Shown here piece by piece: positions 38,535 through 47,759 of a DNA stretch of 64,000 bases (positions are counted from its first letter, which is position 1; the number at the start of each line of letters is the position of its first letter). The DNA lies in assembly GCA_007988745.1 (NCBI GenBank), contig BJUT01000013.1:18430-82429 (forward strand). Direction: 5' to 3'. The translations under genes and the position numbers were made by a program. The notes beneath the pieces were generated by a model that saw only the letters and a list, made by a program, of their open reading frames with translations, was not told where the DNA came from and ran no database searches. The DNA is from Pseudoalteromonas atlantica. GTDB lineage: Bacteria > Pseudomonadota > Gammaproteobacteria > Enterobacterales > Alteromonadaceae.

Positions 38535-39362
38535 ATGTCAGATTTAAAAACCATGATAGAAAACGCCTGGGATAACCGCGATAGCATTAGCCCAAGCAGT
38601 GTATCTAGCGATGTAAAACAAGCGATTATTGACGCACTAGAGCTTCTTGATAGCGGCGCTGCACGCGTTGCTGAAAAAATATCAGGCGAATGGGTCGTAC
38701 ACCAATGGCTTAAAAAAGCCGTTTTACTATCATTTCGTATTCGCGACAACCAACCAATGAACGACGGCGTAAACCAATTTTACGATAAAGTACCGCTTAA
38801 ATTTAGCGACTACACACCGGAGCAGTTTCAACAAGGTGGCATGCGCGTAGTACCAAATGCTGTAGCACGTAAAGGCAGCTTTGTAGGTAAAAACGTCGTA
38901 CTGATGCCATCGTATGTGAACATTGGCACCTACGTTGATGAAGGCACCATGGTTGATACATGGGCAACTGTTGGCTCGTGTGCACAAATTGGTAAGAACG
39001 TACACTTATCGGGCGGCGTGGGCATAGGCGGCGTTTTAGAGCCACTTCAAGCTAACCCTACCATCATTGAAGACAACTGCTTTATTGGCGCACGCTCTGA
39101 AATTGTTGAAGGTGTAGTAGTAGAGGAAGGCGCTGTTATTTCAATGGGCGTTTACATTAGCCAAAGCACCCGTATTTACGACCGTGAAACCGGCGAAATT
39201 CATTACGGCCGCGTACCAGCAGGCGCAGTAGTAGTACCAGGCGCACTACCATCAAAAGATGGCACTCACAGCCTATACGCTGCAATCATCGTGAAAAAGG
39301 TAGATCAACAAACACGCGAAAAAGTAGGCATCAACGCCCTACTACGCTCAATTGATGATTAA
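38535..39362 (+). CDS. dapD: Tetrahydrodipicolinate N-succinyltransferase
   Basis: Succinylates tetrahydrodipicolinate in the lysine/diaminopimelate pathway. The 275-residue protein (E. coli 274) has an N-terminal helical domain, then left-handed beta-helix repeats ([20 protein letters not shown]) and [20 protein letters not shown]. It lies nine bases after glnD and ends at 39362, with a terminator about 115 bases later. Confidence 0.97.
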   Translation: MSDLKTMIENAWDNRDSISPSSVSSDVKQAIIDALELLDSGAARVAEKISGEWVVHQWLKKAVLLSFRIRDNQPMNDGVNQFYDKVPLKFSDYTPEQFQQGGMRVVPNAVARKGSFVGKNVVLMPSYVNIGTYVDEGTMVDTWATVGSCAQIGKNVHLSGGVGIGGVLEPLQANPTIIEDNCFIGARSEIVEGVVVEEGAVISMGVYISQSTRIYDRETGEIHYGRVPAGAVVVPGALPSKDGTHSLYAAIIVKKVDQQTREKVGINALLRSIDD

Positions 39363-39411
39363 ATGAAGCGATAAGCTTTTAGCTGTAAGCCCTAAGCTGA
39401 TTGGTGTTAAA

Positions 39412-39445
39412 CGTAGGTTGGGTTGAGTGAAACGAAACCCAACAA
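39412..39445 (+). repeat. GTAGGTTGGGTT repeat, forward copy
   Basis: The sequence reads GTAGGTTGGGTTGAGTGAAA then CGAAACCCAACAAC and folds as TTGGGTT with AACCCAA. Repeats with this GTAGGTTGGGTTGAG...AACCCAAC pattern are known from intergenic regions of many proteobacteria. Just before it is a shorter imperfect run of TAAGCT/TAAGCC units (39371-39399). Confidence 0.6.
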
Positions 39446-39478
39446 CACATTAAAGCTTAGTGTTTTAGCAAAATTTAG

Positions 39479-39512
39479 AAAGCTCTAAGCCCTTTGGGTT
39501 TAGAGCTTTTTT
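39479..39512 (+). terminator. Terminator after dapD
   Basis: AAGCTCTAAGCCC and GGGTTTAGAGCTT form a long stem with a short TTT loop, then a T run. It lies midway between two inverted copies of the GTAGGTTGGGTT repeat. Confidence 0.8.
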
Positions 39513-39548
39513 GTTTAGATTAGAGTTTATCTCTTAAATAGCTAAACC

Positions 39549-39578
39549 GTTGGGTTTCTCTGTGCTCAACTCAACCTT
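39549..39578 (-). repeat. GTAGGTTGGGTT repeat, inverted copy
   Basis: Read on the minus strand, AAGGTTGAGTTGAG...GAGAAACCCAAC aligns with the repeat at 39412-39445 over 29 bases with about seven differences clustered in the loop. The two copies face each other across 103 bases that hold the dapD terminator. Confidence 0.55.
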
Positions 39579-39690
39579 AATTCAAAGCAATATACGTTTA
39601 CAAACAAACGACTGAATTAGCCAACACACCCAAGATATAATAAGGTAGTAAAGCATACTTGAAAGTTAGCAATTAATATTAAGGATTAAT

Positions 39691-41721
39691 ATGACAAAAA
39701 CTGCTTTACGCTCAACTATTTTACTACCGGTATTTTTGCCCGCGGTATTTATTATTCTGCTTTTGGTCATTGGTACAAGTAGTAACCCTGAACTGGCAGG
39801 GCAAGCATTCAGTGTCGCCCTCAAGTGGATAACAGAAACCTTTGGCTGGTTTTATATGTTATCAGTTGCCATCTTCTTAGTTTTCATCGTTTGTGTTGCC
39901 GCCTCCAGCTGGGGAAATATCAAGCTGGGTCCTGATCATGCGCAACCCCAATACAGCTTTGGTGAATGGTTTGCCATGCTATTTTCGGCCGGTTACGGAG
40001 TCGCATTACTTTATTTTGGTGTAGCAGAACCCGTGCTCCATTATGCATCTCCGCCGGCAGGCGCCGCAGAAACCGTTAATGCCGCTAAGCAGGCTATGCA
40101 AATTGCATTTTTTCATTGGGGTTTTCATATATGGGCAATTTATGGGATTGTTGGTTTAGTGCTTGCTTACTTTGCATTTCGCCACGGCCTTCCGCTGTCT
40201 ATTCGCTCAGCCTTGTATCCACTTATTGGTGATAAAATATATGGCCCTATTGGACACACTGTTGATGTGTTTGCCATATTAGGCACGCTATTTGGTATTG
40301 CCACAACGTTAGGGCTTTCGGTTACTCAAATTAATGCCGGGTTGCACTACTTATGGCCAAGCATCCCTACTAATACCACGGTACAAATTACCGCTATTGT
40401 TATTATTACCGCAGCGGCAACGCTTTCTGTAGTGGCAGGTATGGATAAAGGAGTGAAGCGTTTATCTATAATAAACATGACACTCGCCGTATCATTAATG
40501 GCCTTTGTGTTTTTTATTGGCCCGACTATTCATATTCTTGAATCGTTTTTACAAAATACCGGCAGCTACCTCAGTGGTATTGTTGAGCGTACTTTTAATT
40601 TACAAGCCTATAGCCGTAGTGATTGGATTGGTAACTGGACCCTATTTATATTTGGCTGGACTATAGCGTGGGCACCCTTTGTTGGTATGTTTATCGCTAA
40701 AATTAGCCGCGGCAGAACCATTAGGCAATTTGTTGTGGGCGTAATGCTAGTTCCGACTATTTTTACCTTTTTATGGTTTTCTGTATTTGGCGATACCGCG
40801 CTAAATTTAATAATGAATGAAGGGTTTAATACTTTAATAACCGATGTTCAAGCGAACCATGCCGTTGCGCTATTTCAATTATTTGAAGTGCTACCGTTAT
40901 CGTTTATTATTTCGCTACTGACGGTTATTTTAATCATTACCTTTTTTGTAACCTCATCTGACTCGGGCTCGTTAGTTATTGACTCCCTCGCCTCTGGCGG
41001 GAGTATTGATACGCCTGCATGGCAACGGGTGTTTTGGGCTGTGCTTGAAGGCGCTGTGGCTGCTGTTTTACTAGTAGCAGGTGGGCTAAGTGCACTGCAA
41101 ACCATGACAATAGCCAGTGCCCTACCCTTTGCTATTATTATGCTTATTGCAACCGCGGGACTTTGGCGCGCACTTACCATTGAAGGCCATCGCGATACGA
41201 GCTTACAAGCACATGCGCTCAATAGCCGTAATGTTAACCTATCTCATTGGAAGCGCCGGTTAGCCGCTATGGTTAATTATCCCAATAAGGAAAAAGTGCA
41301 TACCTTCATTAGTAGTGTAGTGGTAAAAGCAATGCAAGCTGTTCAAGCAGAATTAAAAGCGCGCCAGTGGCATGCCGAGGTAGATTTTGATACTGACTTA
41401 GGCCGCGCCCATTTAACCGTACTACGCCATGAACATGTTGATTTTGTGTATGACATTCGTCTTACTGAGCACCCTATGCCAAGCTTTGCCTATACAGAGC
41501 TAAAACCGGATGCTGATAACTCCGAGATGTATTACAAGGCAGATGTTTTCTTACGCCGCGGTGGGTTATCTTACGATGTATATGGCTACAGTGAAGATGA
41601 TATTGTGAAGGACATTCTTGATCAATTTGAGAATTACTTGCACTTTTTAGGTAACAGCCCAGGGGAACTTCCGTGGGATATGGCCGAACACGATGACATG
41701 TTAAATAGCGACAAACCTTAA
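39691..41721 (+). CDS. BCCT-family transporter, BetT-like
   Basis: A secondary transporter for trimethylammonium compounds such as choline or betaine. At 676 residues it matches BetT of E. coli (677). About 12 transmembrane helices occupy residues 10-490, with the BCCT segments FSAGYGVALLYFGVAEP and WTIAWAPFVGMFIAKISRGR. A cytoplasmic tail of about 170 residues follows (from about 500), as in BetT and unlike shorter osmoregulated members. No betaine-synthesis gene (betA, betB) lies nearby, so substrate is not proved. It is flanked by terminators and transcribed alone. Confidence 0.88.
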   Translation: MTKTALRSTILLPVFLPAVFIILLLVIGTSSNPELAGQAFSVALKWITETFGWFYMLSVAIFLVFIVCVAASSWGNIKLGPDHAQPQYSFGEWFAMLFSAGYGVALLYFGVAEPVLHYASPPAGAAETVNAAKQAMQIAFFHWGFHIWAIYGIVGLVLAYFAFRHGLPLSIRSALYPLIGDKIYGPIGHTVDVFAILGTLFGIATTLGLSVTQINAGLHYLWPSIPTNTTVQITAIVIITAAATLSVVAGMDKGVKRLSIINMTLAVSLMAFVFFIGPTIHILESFLQNTGSYLSGIVERTFNLQAYSRSDWIGNWTLFIFGWTIAWAPFVGMFIAKISRGRTIRQFVVGVMLVPTIFTFLWFSVFGDTALNLIMNEGFNTLITDVQANHAVALFQLFEVLPLSFIISLLTVILIITFFVTSSDSGSLVIDSLASGGSIDTPAWQRVFWAVLEGAVAAVLLVAGGLSALQTMTIASALPFAIIMLIATAGLWRALTIEGHRDTSLQAHALNSRNVNLSHWKRRLAAMVNYPNKEKVHTFISSVVVKAMQAVQAELKARQWHAEVDFDTDLGRAHLTVLRHEHVDFVYDIRLTEHPMPSFAYTELKPDADNSEMYYKADVFLRRGGLSYDVYGYSEDDIVKDILDQFENYLHFLGNSPGELPWDMAEHDDMLNSDKP

Positions 41722-41758
41722 ATAAAGGTATTAATTAACAGCGCAATTTTGATGCAAT

Positions 41759-41785
41759 AAAAAAGGCACTTAAAAGTGCCTTTTT
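41759..41785. terminator. Bidirectional terminator, betT/phhB
   Basis: AAAAAGGCACTT-AA-AAGTGCCTTTTT, a 12-bp stem with A and T runs, between converging betT-like and phhB genes. Confidence 0.85.
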
Positions 41786-41808
41786 AATCTGCTCAATTAA
41801 TTTTTTAA

Positions 41809-42153
41809 TTACAGCGCGTTAAATACGTCGTCTGTTTTAGCTGCGCAAATAAAATCGTTTTTGTGTAGGCCTTTAATTGAATGGCTCCACCACGTTACGG
41901 TTACTTTGCCCCACTCGGTTAATAAACCAGGGTGATGGCCTTCATCTTCTGCCATATCACCTACTTTATTGGTAAACGCCATAGCTTGTTTAAAGTTTTT
42001 AAACTTATAAACACGCTCAAGTTGCATAATGCCGTCGCGTACCTCTGGTACCCAGTCTGGAATTTTTGTAATAAGTTGGGCCAGCTCTTCCTCAGATACC
42101 TTTGGCGCATCTACGTGACAGGCTTCGCATTTTTGTTCACTTAATGAAGACAT
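41809..42153 (-). CDS. phhB: Pterin-4a-carbinolamine dehydratase
   Basis: Regenerates the tetrahydropterin cofactor for phenylalanine hydroxylase by dehydrating the 4a-carbinolamine. The 114-residue protein has the family histidines in [20 protein letters not shown] and [15 protein letters not shown], with length as in PhhB of Pseudomonas (118). It lies 38 bases after phhA on the same strand, the normal phhAB arrangement. Confidence 0.95.
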   Translation of the reverse strand: MSSLSEQKCEACHVDAPKVSEEELAQLITKIPDWVPEVRDGIMQLERVYKFKNFKQAMAFTNKVGDMAEDEGHHPGLLTEWGKVTVTWWSHSIKGLHKNDFICAAKTDDVFNAL

Positions 42154-42191
42154 TTTAAATCCTTACTTTAGCGTTTCTTTTTAAATTAAAG

Positions 42192-42989
42192 TTAACCGGC
42201 TAATTTTTCTTTAGGTGGAAATTTTGGGTCGTGCAAACCAAGCGCTTTAGCTTGCTCAACCAAAGTCATAATATCCATTTGCGATATATCAAACAGATCA
42301 TGAATCGAATTAATGGTGTAGTACTGTGGTTGCATAATATCTATGCGGTACGGCGTACGAAGCACATCAATTACGCTCATAGGCGTTATCTCTGGTGTAT
42401 CTGAATACACGTACTGGGTTTCACCCGGGCTTGATAATATACCACCGCCGTATATACGCAGGCCGTTTTCGGTTTGCATTAAACCAAATTCAACCGTAAA
42501 CCAATACATACGTGCAAGGTATACACGATCTTTTTTCTGCGCTGCATACCCTAATTGGCCGTATTTGTGTGTGAATTCGGCAAAGTCAGGGTTTGTTAGC
42601 ATAGCGCAGTGGCCAAATATTTCATGGAAAATATCAGGTTCTTGCAGGTAGTCAAACTCTTCTCGGCTACGAATAAACGTCGCTACCGGAAATTGTTTGT
42701 TTGCCAATAACCTAAAAAATTCATCAAAATCGATAAGCGCAGGTACAGGCGCTACTTGCCAACCGGTGGTGGCAAGAAGCACTTCGTTAAGTTCGCTTAA
42801 CTGCGGAATACGATCGTGTGGTAGGTTTATTTTTTTAAGCCCATCCATGTACTCATCACAAGCTTTGCCTTCTATGCACGCAAGTTGTCGCGTAACAAGC
42901 TCAGACCAAATTTTATTTTCTTCTTCGCTCCAATGAATAACACCGTTTTCATCGGGTGTTTTAGAGGTGTATTTACTTGCTTTAGCCAT
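42192..42989 (-). CDS. phhA: Phenylalanine 4-monooxygenase
   Basis: Non-haem iron enzyme that hydroxylates phenylalanine to tyrosine with O2 and tetrahydropterin. The 265-residue protein is the bacterial catalytic-domain-only form. Iron ligands are the two histidines in HEIFGHCAML near residues 123-128 and a glutamate about 40 residues on (WFTVEFGLMQTENGLRIYG). It heads a phhA-phhB operon. No TyrR/PhhR-type binding motif was recognised in the 237 bases upstream, nor any gene there. Confidence 0.96.
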   Translation of the reverse strand: MAKASKYTSKTPDENGVIHWSEEENKIWSELVTRQLACIEGKACDEYMDGLKKINLPHDRIPQLSELNEVLLATTGWQVAPVPALIDFDEFFRLLANKQFPVATFIRSREEFDYLQEPDIFHEIFGHCAMLTNPDFAEFTHKYGQLGYAAQKKDRVYLARMYWFTVEFGLMQTENGLRIYGGGILSSPGETQYVYSDTPEITPMSVIDVLRTPYRIDIMQPQYYTINSIHDLFDISQMDIMTLVEQAKALGLHDPKFPPKEKLAG

Positions 42990-43226
42990 AAAAACCTTCT
43001 TGGGGTTAAGCCCTAAATGTGTGTCAGTGTGATACTCAAGATTAGTGAATATCTAATGCAGCCATACTATGCAAAAGTGAAGAAAAGTTTAATAGTTAGG
43101 CGGATATCTACATTTAGCACGATCCCCTAAAGTGTATAGTTAAAATTACATCACCGGCATTAATATTATACAAGCACTAAATTAAAGGCGTTAAGGGTAA
43201 ATTAAACTGTACACAAATAAATACAC

Positions 43227-44408
43227 CTAACAAATTAATGTAAAAGCTTGGTTTAAGTCGTCAATAATATCGTTAACATCTTCAAGCCCTACAGAGAGTC
43301 TTATTAAGCCATCACTTATGCCTGCGGCTGCTCGCTCCTCGGGTGTGTAAGGGGAATGCGTCATTGATGCGGGGTGCTGAATAAGCGTTTCGGCATCACC
43401 TAAACTTACAGCAAGTGTGCAAAGCTTCATGCTATCTATAAACTGCGCTCCTTGAGCAAGGCTGCCTTTAATTTCAAATGCAATAACGCCGCCTGCGGCT
43501 TTCATTTGCTTGCCTATATATTTGTTGCCAGGGTGCGATTTAAGCCCAGGGTAATAAACAATATTAACCTGTGGGTGCGCCTCTAAATATTCGGCAACCG
43601 TTTGCGCGCTTTGGCAATGGCGCTCCATGCGTATAGCTAAAGTTTTTAACCCGCGATTAATAAGCCATGCGTCGTGCGGGCTTATGGTGGCACCAATATC
43701 TTTAAGTACCGTCATTTTTATTAAGGTAATGTGCTCATGCGTTCCACACACAAGCCCAGCTACTACATCGCCATGGCCGTTTAAGTACTTAGTGGCACTG
43801 TGCACAATAATATCTATGCCGTACTGCTTAGGTGATTGCAGCAGTGGCGTTAAAAAGGTGTTGTCGACCACACTAATTAAATTATGTTGCTTAGCGAGCG
43901 CGCCAATTAAGGCTAAATCAATGACTGCCATTGTGGGGTTGATTGGCGTTTCTACAAATATCATTTTTGAATTAGGTTTTATAGCAGCGCGAAGCTCGCC
44001 CTCGTTGGTCATATCAACAAAAGTAACTTCTATTCCCCAGCGCGGTAACATGTGGGCAAAAAACGCAAAAGTACATCCATACAATGCACTTGATGCAATT
44101 AAATGATCGCCCTGCGATAAAAAGCTTAATACCGACGCCGATACAGCGCCCATACCTGTGGCGGTAGCAGCAGCAGCTTCGCAGCACTCTAACTGTGCTA
44201 CTTTTTGCTCAAGTTCGGTGGTGGTTGGGTTACCTAGGCGGGTGTAGATATAACCGGGCTCATCGCCTGCAAAACGCGCGGCACCTTGTGCTGCATTTTC
44301 AAAATGAAAGGTAGAGGTTTGATACAAAGGCGACGTGAGTGCGCCATGCGGATCATTTGCTTTTTGCGGGCCATGAATACATTGGGTATTAATATGCTGC
44401 TTGCTCAT
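43227..44408 (-). CDS. megL: Methionine gamma-lyase (PLP-dependent)
   Basis: A Cys/Met metabolism PLP enzyme of 393 residues. The PLP lysine is in HSATKYLNGHGDV. The motif SALYGCTFAFFAHML includes the active-site cysteine (YGC) that marks methionine gamma-lyase against cystathionine synthases and lyases, and the overall sequence resembles the Pseudomonas enzyme. The reaction would split methionine to methanethiol, ammonia and 2-oxobutyrate. Other close activities, such as homocysteine gamma-lyase or O-succinylhomoserine chemistry, are possible. It stands alone with no recognised MetJ box upstream. Confidence 0.85.
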   Translation of the reverse strand: MSKQHINTQCIHGPQKANDPHGALTSPLYQTSTFHFENAAQGAARFAGDEPGYIYTRLGNPTTTELEQKVAQLECCEAAAATATGMGAVSASVLSFLSQGDHLIASSALYGCTFAFFAHMLPRWGIEVTFVDMTNEGELRAAIKPNSKMIFVETPINPTMAVIDLALIGALAKQHNLISVVDNTFLTPLLQSPKQYGIDIIVHSATKYLNGHGDVVAGLVCGTHEHITLIKMTVLKDIGATISPHDAWLINRGLKTLAIRMERHCQSAQTVAEYLEAHPQVNIVYYPGLKSHPGNKYIGKQMKAAGGVIAFEIKGSLAQGAQFIDSMKLCTLAVSLGDAETLIQHPASMTHSPYTPEERAAAGISDGLIRLSVGLEDVNDIIDDLNQAFTLIC

Positions 44409-44506
44409 TGTGTGCTCTCGTTTTTATTATGTCTGTCAATTACATAAATAAAACGCACCGCAGTTTAAATCACAAGCATGCCGGATGCTCAGATGGCTAT
44501 TTGTGC

Positions 44507-44528
44507 AAAAACCGCTCAGCGCGGTTTT
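44507..44528 (-). terminator. Terminator after ycjF
   Basis: AAAACCGC, GCTGA loop and GCGGTTTT followed by a further T on the minus strand, 26 bases after the ycjF stop. It closes pspABC-ycjX-ycjF. Confidence 0.7.
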
Positions 44529-44553
44529 GTACACAAATATTGCCACTGCTACT

Positions 44554-45582
44554 TTAGGACGTTGGCTCGGCCTTTTTACGGCTCATGATTTTGCTGGCAA
44601 TACTTTGCACTGTGCTTTTTAACAAGCTGCGTTTGTTTTCAAGCCGTGGTAATGGGCGGCTAAGCTCCATTGCTTTGTAACCAATACGTGCTGTAAAAAT
44701 ACCAGCGCTTACACCTTGCGCTGCACGTCCCGAGAGCTTACCTAAAAGCTCAGCGCTGAGTGCTGTGGCTGCTAAATCAGATACAAGCTCAGCACTGCCT
44801 ACAAACATCACTTGTTTTATAAGCATACGGTAGAGCTTAATGCGGCTTGCGTAACCAAAACCAATGCCATAAATTTTACCAATTTGCTCTATTAACTTAG
44901 TACCGCGCCAAAGCACCGCCATCATATCCACCAGCGCAAGGGGGCTTAAGGCAACAAGCAACGCTGACTCTGTCGCAAAGCGGTTTATAAGCTTTTTAGC
45001 TTGCGTGTCTTGCGTTATAAGCAAGCTATTTGCGTAAAGGGTCATTATTTCTTTATCGCTATGGTGTGTAGCCACTTGGTTTTTAAACGCTTCGAAGTTG
45101 TCGAGCTGCTGGTGCTTGTTTAGTTTTTCAAGCCAAGGTAATGCGCCACCTACTTGCTCGCTATTTAAGAGTCTGTCGGCTTCTTGGCGGTGTAACTGAT
45201 TACGCTTTAAACTGCGCAGCATTCTGTATTCGCGCCATAGCATGCGTCCAATTAATAGCACACCACTTACCACCGCCGTTAAATACACGCCGCCTAAAAT
45301 GACCGACTGCTGAAACGCAAACACTAACGAATAAGCAAACTCAAGTAGCACTAACACTAAAAAGCTTACAGCAAACACCCCTTTAAGCGTTTGCCATTTA
45401 GACTTTTTATATACCGGCTCTAGGTCTATTTCTTCATCAAGAAGTTCATCTTCAGGCTCTTCAATGTATTCACTTTGACCCTGGGTAATTATTTTTGCAG
45501 GAGCAAGCGTCGCCTCAACCTGCTCATCAGCTTGGCTATCAATTCGCCTACCTGCTTGGAAAGTTTGCTGTGTGTCGTTCAT
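44554..45582 (-). CDS. ycjF: YcjF family (DUF697) membrane protein
   Basis: A 342-residue inner-membrane protein. Two transmembrane helices lie near residues 70-115, after an acidic cytoplasmic N-terminus (EEPEDELLDEEIDLEPVYKK). The C-terminal DUF697 part has ALLVALSPLALVDMMAVLWR and KIYGIGFGYASRIKLYRML. YcjF is co-regulated with YcjX and the Psp proteins in enterobacteria, but its molecular role is unknown. It overlaps ycjX by four bases (ATGA). Confidence 0.9.
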   Translation of the reverse strand: MNDTQQTFQAGRRIDSQADEQVEATLAPAKIITQGQSEYIEEPEDELLDEEIDLEPVYKKSKWQTLKGVFAVSFLVLVLLEFAYSLVFAFQQSVILGGVYLTAVVSGVLLIGRMLWREYRMLRSLKRNQLHRQEADRLLNSEQVGGALPWLEKLNKHQQLDNFEAFKNQVATHHSDKEIMTLYANSLLITQDTQAKKLINRFATESALLVALSPLALVDMMAVLWRGTKLIEQIGKIYGIGFGYASRIKLYRMLIKQVMFVGSAELVSDLAATALSAELLGKLSGRAAQGVSAGIFTARIGYKAMELSRPLPRLENKRSLLKSTVQSIASKIMSRKKAEPTS

Positions 45583-47003
45583 GATAATTTATCTCCTAAC
45601 AAGTACTGCATCACATGATCAAGGCGAATATGCTTAAGTTGCTTATCGGGGTTTTGCATAGGCGCAAACGATAAAAACTCAAAGCCCTGCGCTGGCCACT
45701 CGTTTTTATTAAGCATGCGCTTTGGTGGCTGTGGGGGTAAATAAGTAAGCCAATCTTGCTCGTTTAATGGTTTACCATAAATACAATCAAGCGTTTGCCC
45801 TTTATCGGCCACTTGGCGCGGCTGCGTTGCTGCAATTGACGACATTGCCATGGTTTCTATTTGTACGCCATCAAACTTTAAGTGATTACTTTGCTCATGC
45901 ACTAGCGAGTCGAGTAGTAGTGCTAAGTCTTTATGGTGCTTTGCACTTATGTGATCTGACTTATTTGCAGCAAACAGTATTTTATCTATGTTGGGTTTAA
46001 ATAAACGCTTAAAAAAACCCGACTCGCCATAATTAAAATGTGCGAGTAATTGGTTTATTACACTACTTTGCTCTTGGAGTGTTTCATGGCCTTCATTTAA
46101 AGCGCTGAGTACGTCTACCAACACAATTTGGCGGTCAAAGTGTTTAAAGTGCTCATTATAAAATGGCTTAACCACCTCTTTTACATAGGCGTTAAAGCGC
46201 TTAATTAAATGCGCTAAGTTAGAGCCAGGCACTACCTCATCACTTTTTATATGCTGCGCATTTACCGGAAAAAACAACAAAAGCGGCGCACCTTGTAAGT
46301 CGCCAGGCATTAGCATGCGCCCTGGTTGTAACATGGCAAGCTTAGTATCTTTTTTAAGCCCTACCAGCATACTTTGATAAAGCGCTGCAATGTGTGCAAG
46401 TAAGCCTTCATCTACAGGCGCATTTAAATCAAGCTGTTCAAGCGCGTTTAAAAATTCAGCAGAGGTATTCACACGCGGGTGCTGTAGTAACAGCGGGTAT
46501 TGTTGCTCGCACCACAAGCTATAGCTTTGCTCAAGCATAGGTAAATCAAGTAGCCATTCACCAGGGTAGTCAATAATGTCTAAATACAGCGTAGATTGCG
46601 GCGAAAAATGCCCACGCAACCCTGAGGCACTTTGGTATTTAATAGCCAAACGCAGGGTGTTAATACGCTCGGTTGATGCAGGCCATGTAGGCTCCCCATC
46701 GCTTGGGAGTAATGCGTTAAGTGCTCGTGGGTAGTCAAACGTAGGCACCTTTAACGCCTCTTGCGGAACAACTTTAGTGGCTATATGGCGGTGCTCTCGC
46801 ATTACATCAAAAAACGGTAAGTTTTTATCATCGCTTTGTGTTGTAAGGTGCTTAACAAGTGCGGTAATAAACGCGGTTTTACCACTGCCACTTAGGCCGG
46901 TTACGGCCAATTTTACGTGTTGATCTAAACTGCGATGAAGGGCTTTTTGGGCTGAACCTTTAATACTTTTAAAGGTTTTTTTGGCAAATGAAGTGCTACT
47001 CAT
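45579..47003 (-). CDS. ycjX: YcjX family (DUF463) P-loop ATPase
   Basis: A 474-residue soluble NTPase-like protein with Walker A GLSGSGKTAF near residues 35-44, IDYPGEWLLDLP as a switch-like aspartate motif, and a late AANKSDH that resembles a nucleotide-specificity motif. Psp-linked YcjX proteins of enterobacteria are PspF-regulated; function is unknown. Length matches the family (E. coli 465). No strong ribosome site is seen upstream of the ATG. It lies 58 bases after pspC. Confidence 0.92.
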   Translation of the reverse strand: MSSTSFAKKTFKSIKGSAQKALHRSLDQHVKLAVTGLSGSGKTAFITALVKHLTTQSDDKNLPFFDVMREHRHIATKVVPQEALKVPTFDYPRALNALLPSDGEPTWPASTERINTLRLAIKYQSASGLRGHFSPQSTLYLDIIDYPGEWLLDLPMLEQSYSLWCEQQYPLLLQHPRVNTSAEFLNALEQLDLNAPVDEGLLAHIAALYQSMLVGLKKDTKLAMLQPGRMLMPGDLQGAPLLLFFPVNAQHIKSDEVVPGSNLAHLIKRFNAYVKEVVKPFYNEHFKHFDRQIVLVDVLSALNEGHETLQEQSSVINQLLAHFNYGESGFFKRLFKPNIDKILFAANKSDHISAKHHKDLALLLDSLVHEQSNHLKFDGVQIETMAMSSIAATQPRQVADKGQTLDCIYGKPLNEQDWLTYLPPQPPKRMLNKNEWPAQGFEFLSFAPMQNPDKQLKHIRLDHVMQYLLGDKLS

Positions 47004-47060
47004 AATGGGCTAGCACTTCATTGATGCTGTTAATCACCGAACAAAGTGCTATTAAATCCT

Positions 47061-47462
47061 TTAAAGTTTGTTGATTTCACGGCTAACCGTAAACTCGCTT
47101 GAAGTAACATGGCGCTCCATATCTTGAAGACGCGTGTCTATTCGCGTTAAACGCTCTTTTAAGTCTTGCAATGCGCGGCGCGGTGGCTCGCCTTTTTGCC
47201 ATACTTTAAATTTAACTTCTAGCGGATCGTCAGTTTTAGTTGAGCTACTAGTATGTATAGTTGTGGGGTCTTTTTTATCTAAAATAAACCACGCTGCAAT
47301 ATACGCTACCACAAATAATGGGCCACCCGTTAGCAGTACCGCACTAACAAAAATAATGCGAACTAACCATAACTCCATATTAAAGTAGTCACTTAATCCC
47401 GCACATACACCGGCGATTTTGCCGCGCTGTGGGTCTCTTAATAATTCGCGTTTGGCACTCAT
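47061..47462 (-). CDS. pspC: Phage shock protein C
   Basis: Inner-membrane Psp sensor that recruits PspA. I start at ATG 47462 (MSAKRELLRDPQRGKIAGVC), which overlaps the pspB stop as ATGA; an ATG at 47477 would add five residues. The 133-residue protein has the PspC domain (GKIAGVCAGLSDYFNMELWL), a hydrophobic region of about 35 residues and a cytoplasmic or periplasmic helix tail with LTRIDTRLQDMERHV. Confidence 0.92.
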   Translation of the reverse strand: MSAKRELLRDPQRGKIAGVCAGLSDYFNMELWLVRIIFVSAVLLTGGPLFVVAYIAAWFILDKKDPTTIHTSSSTKTDDPLEVKFKVWQKGEPPRRALQDLKERLTRIDTRLQDMERHVTSSEFTVSREINKL

Positions 47463-47692
47463 ACTTTGCGTCTCCATTGTGGTGACTCTTGATCGAGTAA
47501 TGCTTCAAGGGTTTCTACTCTATCAGCCATTTTTTCGGCCTTGTGGGCAAGTTCCAATAACTGGCGATGTTCATGCTCACTTAACCCTTGGCTCACTTGC
47601 TTTTTGCTACGGTAGTGCAAAATTAACCACAGTGGCGCAACAAAAATCATGAACAAGATAAATGGTGCAATTAGTATCTCTGGATCAAACAT
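47459..47692 (-). CDS. pspB: Phage shock protein B
   Basis: A 77-residue protein with one N-terminal transmembrane helix (FILFMIFVAPLWLILHY, about 10-27) and a charged coiled coil (EHRQLLELAHKAEKMADRVE). It works with PspC to relieve PspA inhibition of PspF under membrane stress. It lies between pspA and pspC in the order pspA-B-C. Confidence 0.92.
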   Translation of the reverse strand: MFDPEILIAPFILFMIFVAPLWLILHYRSKKQVSQGLSEHEHRQLLELAHKAEKMADRVETLEALLDQESPQWRRKV

Positions 47693-47759
47693 AATCCTCT
47701 CCTGACAATCCGTAATCGATGTTTTAAGCAGTGGGGCACTTTAAGTACCCCTTTATAAG

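Noticed and set aside
42990-43226. Small gene or TyrR/PhhR box before phhA
   Set aside because: Only a 24-codon frame without support, and no TGTAAA-N6-TTTACA match.
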